Source: Candidatus Staskawiczbacteria bacterium
Lineage (GTDB): Bacteria > Patescibacteriota > Minisyncoccia > Minisyncoccales > Staskawiczbacteraceae
DNA: 5,782 bases
Assembly: GCA_016866675.1 (NCBI GenBank)
Contig: VGLO01000038.1
Location: 1 to 5,782 of the forward strand
Direction: 5' to 3'
The notes beneath the pieces were generated by a model. That model searched no databases and had not been told where the DNA came from. It saw only the letters and a program-made list of their open reading frames with translations. Numbering within the stretch: position 1 is the first letter of the stretch; every line of letters begins with the position of its first letter. A program made the translations under genes and the position numbers. Shown here piece by piece: positions 1 through 4,763 of the stretch.

Positions 1-810
1 TCTGGTGACAATATTATGGTCTTTTGATCCAGTGAAATATTGCAGAGCTGCTCCATAGCTTTTCTCTGAAACCACTCTCAAATCCATATCAAAACCCAGT
101 TTCATTCTCATAGAAGCTTTGGTGCCACCCTTGCCCCACACCTTTTCAACTCCGGGCAAAGCAACAAAAAAGTCCATTACTTTTTTTGCGTTTTCAGAAA
201 CAACCAGAAAATCAACATCTCCTATTGTCTCTCTTCCTCTTCGCAAAGACCCTGCCAAACTTATTTTTTCAACTTCTTTTAAATTTTCTAATTTTTTATA
301 AACTTCTCGTGCTATTGGTAAAATTTCTGAAATTAAAAATCTGCCCTTATCTCTTTTTAAAAAATCTAGACCTTGTAAAATGTTTTGTTCTGTTTTTTCA
401 CCAAACCCAAAAATAGGAGCAATTTTGTGAGACTTTACAGCTTTTTCCAAATCCTTTAAGTCTTTCACTCCAAGTTTTTGATATAAAATTTTAATTTTTT
501 TAGGCCCCAATCCCTCTACTTTTGACAACTCATCCATTTTTAAGGGAAGCTTTTTCTTAAAATTTTCGTAGTCTTTTACCTTGCCTGTCTTAATATATTC
601 TTCAATGTGACCGGCAATTGCTTTGCCAATACTTGGTATTTCCATTAAGGCCTTCAAACCACCTCTTCTGTAAATATCACCAACATCTTCTTTTAAAGCC
701 TCTATTGTGTTGCCAGCTTTTTCAAAAGCATAGGGCTTGAAAGCCACTCCCTCCATTTGAAGAAACCTTGCCATGTCATAAAAAATTTTGGCAATCTCAT
801 GATTATTCAT
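1..810 (-). CDS. polX: DNA polymerase X family (PolX), N-terminal 270 residues, 3' end beyond window
   Basis: This is a family X DNA polymerase, which fills short gaps during base-excision-type repair in the cytoplasm. The frame is open from the ATG at 810 to the window edge, so only residues 1-270 are seen. Helix-hairpin-helix segments lie near residues 57-70 (IPSIGKAIAGHI), 97-110 (VEGLGPKKIKIL) and 131-145. The nucleotidyltransferase palm follows: GSLRRGRETIGDVDFLVV at 187-204 supplies D198 and D200, and DMDLRVV at 241-247 supplies D243 as the third metal ligand. The segment YGAALQYFTGSK at 252-263 matches the dNTP-binding region of bacterial PolX. Bacterial PolX proteins are usually about 570 residues with a C-terminal PHP exonuclease domain, which would lie outside this window and cannot be judged. 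The start is 24 bases after the stop of the MFS-like gene, so the two are probably co-transcribed. No clear Shine-Dalgarno site precedes it. Confidence 0.93.
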   Translation of the reverse strand, partial: MNNHEIAKIFYDMARFLQMEGVAFKPYAFEKAGNTIEALKEDVGDIYRRGGLKALMEIPSIGKAIAGHIEEYIKTGKVKDYENFKKKLPLKMDELSKVEGLGPKKIKILYQKLGVKDLKDLEKAVKSHKIAPIFGFGEKTEQNILQGLDFLKRDKGRFLISEILPIAREVYKKLENLKEVEKISLAGSLRRGRETIGDVDFLVVSENAKKVMDFFVALPGVEKVWGKGGTKASMRMKLGFDMDLRVVSEKSYGAALQYFTGSKDHNIVTR

Positions 811-834
811 TTGTATAAAAATTTTCGTGCGAGA

Positions 835-1476
835 TTACTTTATAGTACCTTTGCCAACAGGAAAACTATGAACCCCTCTTGGAACCTTAGGCGCCATCTC
901 ACCTTTGTTTAAGAATATAAAAAAGGCTGCCAATAGAGTAAGTGCGCTAGTGGCTATGAAAATTAAATTAAACCCTGCGTACCCAGCCATAATACCACCT
1001 ATTGCCCCAGTGACTCCCACTCCAACACCAACCAAAGTGTTATTTAAACCGGTTTCAAAGGCCTCGTGCCCCTTATCAATGTGTCTAATATAAATTGCGT
1101 TATAAGATGGAGTCACCATAGACATTCCAATTGCATGAATTACCTGCAAAGCATAAATATGCCAAGGAACAGAGGCAAATATAAAGCCTATTGGGATAAG
1201 GCCGGTTATTATTGTCCCATAAAAGCAGAACCAAAAGTCATCTATTTCTCCGTGGTTAATATCTAAATATCTTGCAATAGGAAGCTGAAGAACGGCTTTT
1301 GTCCCCCAATAAAACAATGTTGCAAAACCAACAACCTTGGCTCCTTCTGCAACACCTCCAGTAGAAATATTCTCTAAAATAAAAATTGCAAAAACTGGGC
1401 TCAATAGACCCCATCCTGAATTAATGGTAAAATCCCAGTATAAAAATGATCTTATTACTTTATTGATAGAAAACAT
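835..1476 (-). CDS. Six-helix MFS-like membrane protein (half-size transporter)
   Basis: This 213-residue integral membrane protein looks like one half of a major facilitator superfamily transporter. Hydrophobic segments fall near residues 11-34, 47-68, 81-102, 105-130, 142-166 and 168-189, giving about six transmembrane helices. The loop between helices 2 and 3 (IARYLDINHGEIDDF, 67-81) recalls the MFS motif A loop, and RHIDKGHEAFE (131-141) occupies the loop after helix 4. Helix 5 is glycine-rich (VGVGVGVTGAIGGIMAG), also MFS-like. A normal MFS protein has about 400 residues and 12 helices. No second half is found downstream, because polX begins 24 bases after the stop. The upstream side holds a promoter and the greA terminator, so this is a complete short gene and not a visible fragment. 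My recollection is that about 200-residue proteins of this kind are common in Parcubacteria. The substrate is unknown. It may work as a homodimer. Confidence 0.75.
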   Translation of the reverse strand: MFSINKVIRSFLYWDFTINSGWGLLSPVFAIFILENISTGGVAEGAKVVGFATLFYWGTKAVLQLPIARYLDINHGEIDDFWFCFYGTIITGLIPIGFIFASVPWHIYALQVIHAIGMSMVTPSYNAIYIRHIDKGHEAFETGLNNTLVGVGVGVTGAIGGIMAGYAGFNLIFIATSALTLLAAFFIFLNKGEMAPKVPRGVHSFPVGKGTIK

Positions 1477-1502
1477 TTAATAATCTTAATAATATTCATT
1501 AC

Positions 1503-1511
1503 ATTATAACA
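1503..1511 (-). promoter_or_regulatory. Extended -10 promoter for the MFS-like gene and polX
   Basis: The minus strand reads TGTTATAAT here: a perfect TATAAT at 1508-1503 preceded by the TGn extension. It lies just downstream of the greA terminator and 26 bases before the ATG at 1476, which gives a leader of roughly 20 bases. There is no recognisable -35 box at the usual spacing, as expected for an extended -10 promoter. Confidence 0.6.
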
Positions 1512-1519
1512 CCTGCAAC

Positions 1520-1548
1520 AAAAAAGCGCCTATTTTAGGCGATTTTTT
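1520..1548. terminator. Bidirectional intrinsic terminator after greA
   Basis: A CGCCTA/TAGGCG stem (1527-1532 with 1536-1541) closes a three-base loop. On the minus strand it is followed by C and six T (1525-1520), and on the plus strand by A and six T. It begins immediately after the greA stop codon, so its main role is to end the greA transcript and isolate the MFS-like gene and polX downstream. Confidence 0.85.
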
Positions 1549-1549
1549 G

Positions 1550-2026
1550 TTAGCTAATTTCGTAGCTAATATTCTTTATTTTATATTTTCTCTTTTCTGG
1601 TGAATTTATGACCACTTCCTCTCCAACCTTTCTTCCTAGCAAAGCCTTTCCCACAGGAGACTCATTGCTTATTTTCCCAACATCTGGATTTGCCTCCAAA
1701 GTACCAACTATCATAAAGTCATTGTTTTTTCCGTTTGTCTCCAATTTAACCTTAGCTCCTATATCAACAAAAACCTGATTCTCCTTGGATGGTTTTTTAA
1801 TAATTTCATGATCCTCAAAAACTTCTTCTAAAAAACTGATTCTTGACCTTAGAGTATCCATATCTTCTTGAAAACTGATAAATTCTGGGTTTACATCTTC
1901 TGACTCCAAAATTTTGGGAGCCTCCTCTCCTATAGTTTTATGCCGTTCAGAAGCCACCAACTCTTCGTATTCTTTTTTAAGCTCTTGCAACTTCTCTTTT
2001 GTGACATAGAAAACTTTTCCTGACAT
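1550..2026 (-). CDS. greA: Transcription elongation factor GreA
   Basis: GreA enters the RNA polymerase secondary channel and stimulates cleavage of backtracked transcripts. This protein has the expected length (158 residues) and two-domain layout. An N-terminal antiparallel coiled coil spans about residues 8-75, and a C-terminal FKBP-like domain spans about 83-158. The C-terminal signature ISNESPVGKALLGRKVGEEV at 119-138 is typical of the family. The coiled-coil tip reads ESEDVNPEF at 41-49. By my hand alignment, NPEF matches the NAEY of E. coli GreA, which places S42 and V45 opposite the catalytic D41 and E44 of E. coli. Acidic residues E41, E43 and D44 lie next to those positions, so activity may be kept by a shifted acidic patch. 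The gene has its own promoter upstream and a terminator at its stop, so it looks monocistronic. No Shine-Dalgarno site is visible before the ATG. Confidence 0.93.
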   Translation of the reverse strand: MSGKVFYVTKEKLQELKKEYEELVASERHKTIGEEAPKILESEDVNPEFISFQEDMDTLRSRISFLEEVFEDHEIIKKPSKENQVFVDIGAKVKLETNGKNNDFMIVGTLEANPDVGKISNESPVGKALLGRKVGEEVVINSPEKRKYKIKNISYEIS

Positions 2027-2060
2027 GTTTTTGTTTTTAAATTTTGATTTTAATTAATAC

Positions 2061-2089
2061 ATGTTATATTTACTGGTTTCAAATGTCAA
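2061..2089 (-). promoter_or_regulatory. Putative greA promoter
   Basis: On the minus strand a perfect -35 box TTGACA (2089-2084) is followed by TATAAC (2068-2063) at 15-base spacing, or by TAACAT (2066-2061) at 17-base spacing. Transcription would start near 2054, giving a leader of roughly 28 bases before the greA ATG at 2026. It sits directly downstream of the pyrC terminator, so greA is transcribed independently. Confidence 0.6.
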
Positions 2090-2118
2090 CATTGCCATAA
2101 TTCACAGTTTTATGTAAT

Positions 2119-2142
2119 AAAAAGGCCCGCATTTCTGCAGGC
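2119..2142 (-). terminator. Intrinsic terminator after pyrC
   Basis: The minus strand forms a seven-pair stem GCCTGCA/TGCGGGC (one G-T wobble) closed by a GAAA tetraloop, followed by C and five T. It begins about 8 bases after the pyrC stop codon at 2151-2153. The T tract is present only in the minus-strand direction. Confidence 0.85.
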
Positions 2143-2150
2143 TAAAGTAT

Positions 2151-3224
2151 TTATTCTAATAATAACTGCCATTGCAGTTTTTGACCTGCCATGAATGGCA
2201 CTACATCTCCGTATTGTTCAGGAATTATCCAATCCTTTTTAACTAACTTAATTTTGCCCTCATTAAGTGGTAATCCGTAAAATTCTGCTCCAAAGCGCGA
2301 GGTAAAATCCTCTAATTTATCTAACTTGCCTGCATTTTCAAATATTTCTGCAAGTAGTTGTGGCAAGATTGGAGCTGTGAATGCCCCGCAAGCGCCATGA
2401 GCACACTCTTTATTTTTTCTTATATGAGGCGCTGAATCAGATCCAAGAAAAAATTTTGGGTTCCCGCTCATTGCTGTTTCTTGTAGGCAATACATATCAT
2501 GATAATCCTTTGGAATGGGATTACACATATTGTGTGGCTGGGTTCCTTTCCCAACAACATTATTAAGAGTTGTGCAAAGATGGTGGGCGGTAATAGTAGC
2601 TGCCACATTTTTTCCAAAACATTTTACTGTCTCAACCCCACTTACTGATGAAACATGCTCCAGTACAATTCTCAAATTTGGAAACGACCTTGAATATCTT
2701 GATAAGAATGGAATAAAAACATTTTCCAAGAATATTTTCTCGCGGTTAGTGACCAAAACTCCTGGAAGATCAAGTTCTCCATGAATCAAAACTATCATAC
2801 CCAAATCATTCATTTTTCCAAACTTTTGCCAAGATTTGTATGAAAAAAAATCTGATAGGCCCTTGCCGTAAATTCCAGTGGGATAAATTTTCCCGGCAAT
2901 AACCCCAAAAGAATGGGCCTCCTCAATAATTTTCAGAGTCGTGCTATCTGAAATCTCAATAGTCATAATTGGATCAAAACTAGGTTGAGGACTCACGCTA
3001 TTGCGCACCATTTCGATATGGCTTTTATAGCGCTTTACATCTTTTACACAAAGGATGTGGCGAGGTTTTGGATTTGGCATAATGGTTGCCCGACCACAGT
3101 AATTCATTGTGAATGGGGCCACCTGCTCCATTAAATTATCTTCATAGTAAGCAGGAGTTTTGCTTTTTAGTCCCCTAAAATGAACATGCAAATCATCAAA
3201 CCTTCTCAATTTTAAAGTTTTCAC
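2151..3224 (-). CDS. pyrC: Dihydroorotase, class II (E. coli PyrC type)
   Basis: Dihydroorotase interconverts N-carbamoyl-L-aspartate and L-dihydroorotate, the third step of de novo pyrimidine synthesis. The 357-residue product is close to the E. coli PyrC length (348). Zinc and substrate residues align well: H13 and H15 with R17 in DDLHVHFR, N51 in MPNPKPR, the carbamylated-lysine equivalent K112 in AGKIYPTG, H148 in LIHGE, H190 in LEHVSS, and D263 with H267 in GSDSAPH. The C-terminal FYGLPLNEG and VPFMAGQ segments are also family-typical. The start is GTG at 3224, chosen because AAAGGAG lies 6 bases upstream and the conserved N-terminus follows at once. No other pyrimidine gene is in the window. 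The gene ends at its own terminator, but on its 5' side it begins only 30 bases after a strong terminator, with no obvious promoter between. Confidence 0.96.
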   Translation of the reverse strand: MKTLKLRRFDDLHVHFRGLKSKTPAYYEDNLMEQVAPFTMNYCGRATIMPNPKPRHILCVKDVKRYKSHIEMVRNSVSPQPSFDPIMTIEISDSTTLKIIEEAHSFGVIAGKIYPTGIYGKGLSDFFSYKSWQKFGKMNDLGMIVLIHGELDLPGVLVTNREKIFLENVFIPFLSRYSRSFPNLRIVLEHVSSVSGVETVKCFGKNVAATITAHHLCTTLNNVVGKGTQPHNMCNPIPKDYHDMYCLQETAMSGNPKFFLGSDSAPHIRKNKECAHGACGAFTAPILPQLLAEIFENAGKLDKLEDFTSRFGAEFYGLPLNEGKIKLVKKDWIIPEQYGDVVPFMAGQKLQWQLLLE

Positions 3225-3230
3225 TTAAAA

Positions 3231-3237
3231 CTCCTTT
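3231..3237 (-). promoter_or_regulatory. Shine-Dalgarno site deciding the pyrC GTG start
   Basis: The minus strand reads AAAGGAG, 6 bases before the GTG at 3224-3222. It is the strongest ribosome binding site in the window. The polX, MFS-like, greA and NIF3-like genes have none that is clear. Confidence 0.85.
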
Positions 3238-3254
3238 AACAAAGTGCTCGTCTT

Positions 3255-3298
3255 AAAAAACCCGCTTCAATGTTTTTTAACACTGAAGCGGGTTTTTT
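3255..3298. terminator. Strong bidirectional terminator between the NIF3-like gene and pyrC
   Basis: CCCGCTTCA at 3261-3269 pairs with TGAAGCGGG at 3284-3292. After one A-C mismatch the stem continues with TGTT/AACA around a TTTT loop. Six A precede and six T follow, so both strands read as hairpin plus T tract. It ends the NIF3-like transcript 5 bases after its stop codon, yet lies only 30 bases before the pyrC start, so it could also act as an attenuator of pyrC. Confidence 0.9.
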
Positions 3299-3302
3299 AA
3301 TT

Positions 3303-4247
3303 TTAGACTCTTGAGAATCTTATAAATCCAGAACAAGGCACAATTTCTATTCCTCGCTTTTGAAGTTCATCGCAAAGCAAGTTCATCCCTAAAGAATCAG
3401 ACGACATGTGTCCTGCTATTACAATATTTATATGGGCTGATTCAGCCTCTCTCCTGTGCTCTTCTGAAGTGTGCATAGCAATTACTGTGCCAATTCCGGC
3501 TTGAGCCATTTTTTCATACATTTTAGTAGAGCCTTCTGTTCCACCAGTAAATTCGGTGACGGCTATTTTTCCGGCTCTGTTGTCTGAAGATCCAACAAAA
3601 ACTTTTGGACCCACTCCAATTTTCATAGATTCTTTATACTCTGGAAGCGCTTTTAAAATTTTCAAAATATCCCCAACATATTCTGGTTTTTTTTCTTCAA
3701 TTAAATTTTTTACAAATTTGGCAGCCATATTATCAGCTGAGGTGTGAGCAACCATGAGATTAACTCCCAAAATTTTAGCCATATCAATAGTTCTTTGATG
3801 ATTTATGGCATTAACGCCTCTGGCAACCTCCGAAATTCTTACCTTCATTAAAGACTCTGCAATATTAATTGGCACACCATATTGACTTAAAACATCAGCT
3901 TGCAAATGCATTACATCTGCCAACTGCGCTAACCCCCTGCCTTCAGGGTGATGAGCAATAGCCAAGTCAATGTCTCCCAATTGCTTTGCTAGTAAAATTT
4001 CTGCTGGCTCAATATCAATTCCCACCAAAACTCTTTTAATTTCTTTATCTTCATAAACATTAAAAACACCCGAATCCATATATGGGTTTTGTAATGCCTC
4101 CTGATCAAAATCTTCTCTTTGCTCAGAAGACAAAGAGTCAAATGTCTTCTTCTTTCTGTCTAATAGTTTTTGAACGCCCTCTCTTCCCCTAAAGTCAGCC
4201 TCTATACCTTTTTGAGTGAATAAATTGTGGATTTCACCTATTTTCAT
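3303..4247 (-). CDS. NIF3/DUF34 family metal-binding protein (NGG1p-interacting factor 3-like)
   Basis: This 314-residue protein belongs to the NIF3/YbgI/DUF34 family, a widespread fold with a two-metal site. Its biochemical role is unsettled, and some members are annotated as GTP cyclohydrolase 1 type 2. Visible metal-site motifs are AHHPEGRG with H99 and H100, HTSAD with H168 and D172, and IAGHMSSDSLG with H280 and D284. LVGIDIEPAEILLAKQLG at 74-91 is the usual strand and helix before the HHP motif. About 70 residues precede this core, mostly charged and helical (LDRKKKTFDSL, SEQREDFDQEAL), followed by NPYMDSG. That extension is longer than in E. coli YbgI and matches my recollection of archaeal and CPR proteins called NGG1p-interacting factor NIF3. 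The gene ends at a strong terminator. Upstream lies an AT-rich gap in which a promoter cannot be picked out with confidence, and no Shine-Dalgarno site is evident. Confidence 0.88.
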   Translation of the reverse strand: MKIGEIHNLFTQKGIEADFRGREGVQKLLDRKKKTFDSLSSEQREDFDQEALQNPYMDSGVFNVYEDKEIKRVLVGIDIEPAEILLAKQLGDIDLAIAHHPEGRGLAQLADVMHLQADVLSQYGVPINIAESLMKVRISEVARGVNAINHQRTIDMAKILGVNLMVAHTSADNMAAKFVKNLIEEKKPEYVGDILKILKALPEYKESMKIGVGPKVFVGSSDNRAGKIAVTEFTGGTEGSTKMYEKMAQAGIGTVIAMHTSEEHRREAESAHINIVIAGHMSSDSLGMNLLCDELQKRGIEIVPCSGFIRFSRV

Positions 4248-4367
4248 AGAATGTAAGAACTAATTTTAAATTTCAATTAAAATTGAAATGTTTAGATGTT
4301 TTAAAATTTTGGAACTTGATATTGATTTAAAATTTATAATTTAGATTTAAAAATTTTCATAAAATCT
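4248..4367. other. AT-rich intergenic stretch with palindromes
   Basis: This stretch is nearly all A and T, with repeated words such as ATTTAAAA, AAATTT and TTTAGAT. I see no reading frame with coding character. It contains a palindrome at 4270-4289 and the first arm of another at 4358-4380. It must hold any promoter for the NIF3-like gene, but TATAAT-like words are too frequent here to choose one. Confidence 0.6.
4270..4289. repeat. AT-rich inverted repeat (9-base arms)
   Basis: ATTTCAATT at 4270-4278 and AATTGAAAT at 4281-4289 are perfect inverse copies separated by two A. The position is 23 bases before the NIF3-like start codon, in its probable leader or promoter region. It could be an operator or leader hairpin, or simply a product of AT-rich sequence. 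Confidence 0.5.
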
Positions 4368-4380
4368 TTAAGATTTTATG
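4358..4380. repeat. Perfect 11-base-arm palindrome overlapping the end of the 29-codon frame
   Basis: CATAAAATCTT at 4358-4368 and AAGATTTTATG at 4370-4380 pair perfectly around one central base. On the minus strand the hairpin is followed by GAAAATTTTT, so it could act as a weak AT-rich terminator for the small-ORF transcript. It contains the TAA stop of the 29-codon reading frame. Confidence 0.5.
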
Positions 4381-4457
4381 CTCTTATATCTTTTAGATCT
4401 ACTTTTCCTCCATCTTTTATTTATTCTGGCATTATGCCTTGTTGAGTTCCTCTTCAT
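4368..4457 (-). CDS. Possible 29-residue, extremely basic peptide
   Basis: An ATG at 4457 opens a 29-codon frame ending in TAA. Thirteen of the 29 residues are lysine or arginine, there is no acidic residue, and the centre reads NKRWRKSRSKRYK. The composition resembles very short ribosomal or RNA-binding proteins, but I cannot match it to a named family. The ATG lies one base after the stop (4459-4461) that closes the lysine-rich tail of the upstream frame, an arrangement common in operons. It has no Shine-Dalgarno site, and a palindrome covers its 3' end. It may equally be a chance frame in A-rich sequence, although arginine and tryptophan codons are not what pure AT bias would give. Confidence 0.35.
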   Translation of the reverse strand: MKRNSTRHNARINKRWRKSRSKRYKSIKS

Positions 4458-4458
4458 T

Positions 4459-4542
4459 TTATTTTTTTACTTTTACTTTTTTCTCTTTTGAATCTTTCTT
4501 TTCTGTTTTTTGCGATTCTTTCTTTATTGTTTTTGTTTAGTC
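4459..4542 (-). pseudogene. Lysine-rich tail left after two in-frame stops
   Basis: Directly after the TAA of the 55-codon frame, the same frame continues GAC, TAA and then 25 codons rich in Lys, Glu, Ser and Thr (TKTIKKESQKTEKKDSKEKK and on), ending in TAA at 4459. This looks like the disordered basic tail of the preceding small protein, separated from it by stops at 4543-4545 and 4537-4539. Read through, the original protein would have been about 80 residues. The -1 frame is also open here but has no start codon. Confidence 0.35.
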
Positions 4543-4710
4543 TTATACAGGAGACTGAATAGACTTTTTATCCTTTTTTGTAAATCTTTGATAAAGCTCG
4601 TTTATTTTTTCCTCTTGTTTTTTAATATCAAAAAACTGGGCTCTTATTCGGGCTTTCTCAAGTCTTATAAATTTCTTATCTGATTTTTTTATAGTATTAT
4701 TTTTTGACAT
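4543..4710 (-). CDS. Small charged hypothetical protein (55 residues)
   Basis: The ATG at 4710 opens a 55-residue frame closed by TAA. Residues 1-13 are lysine-rich and polar. Residues 14-43 read as a charged amphipathic helix (KFIRLEKARIRAQFFDIKK, then QEEKINELYQRF), and the end is KKDKKSIQSPV. Ordered helix periodicity with Arg, Gln and Phe codons argues for real coding in this A-rich strand. It is reminiscent of small hypothetical proteins with lysine-rich tails in Parcubacteria, but I cannot name a family or function. It is much too short for the avd accessory protein of DGRs. It follows the reverse transcriptase gene by 53 bases, with a weak terminator between. The lysine-rich continuation beyond its stop suggests a recent truncation. 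Confidence 0.5.
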   Translation of the reverse strand: MSKNNTIKKSDKKFIRLEKARIRAQFFDIKKQEEKINELYQRFTKKDKKSIQSPV

Positions 4711-4719
4711 AGTAGTAAT

Positions 4720-4739
4720 AAAAAATGGCTCTTAACCAT
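4720..4739 (-). terminator. Weak intrinsic terminator after the reverse transcriptase gene
   Basis: The minus strand reads ATGGTTAAGAGCCAT, a six-pair stem (one G-T wobble) with a three-base loop, followed by TTTTTATT. It lies 24 bases after the reverse transcriptase stop codon. The short stem suggests partial read-through into the 55-codon frame. Confidence 0.5.
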
Positions 4740-4763
4740 CCTTTATAGACTAACACAAAATAA

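Noticed and set aside
119..416. Plus-strand frames of 60 and 76 codons opposite polX
   Set aside because: The minus strand encodes the PolX palm domain with conserved residues. The plus-strand products are Phe/Leu-rich complements of lysine-rich coding.
2381..2784. Plus-strand frames of 61 and 89 codons opposite pyrC
   Set aside because: They are antisense to conserved dihydroorotase motifs (GSDSAPH, EHVSS) and have no independent signals.
4570..4585. Programmed -1 frameshift at A AAA AAG in the 55-codon frame
   Set aside because: The heptamer is in the correct frame, but slipping there meets a TAA two codons later, so it cannot give a longer product. The motif is expected by chance in lysine-rich coding.
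4248..4763. DGR template or variable repeat downstream of the reverse transcriptase
   Set aside because: I found no 70-140 base stretch repeated with adenine-type mismatches anywhere in the window. This stretch is taken up by small A-rich frames and AT palindromes.
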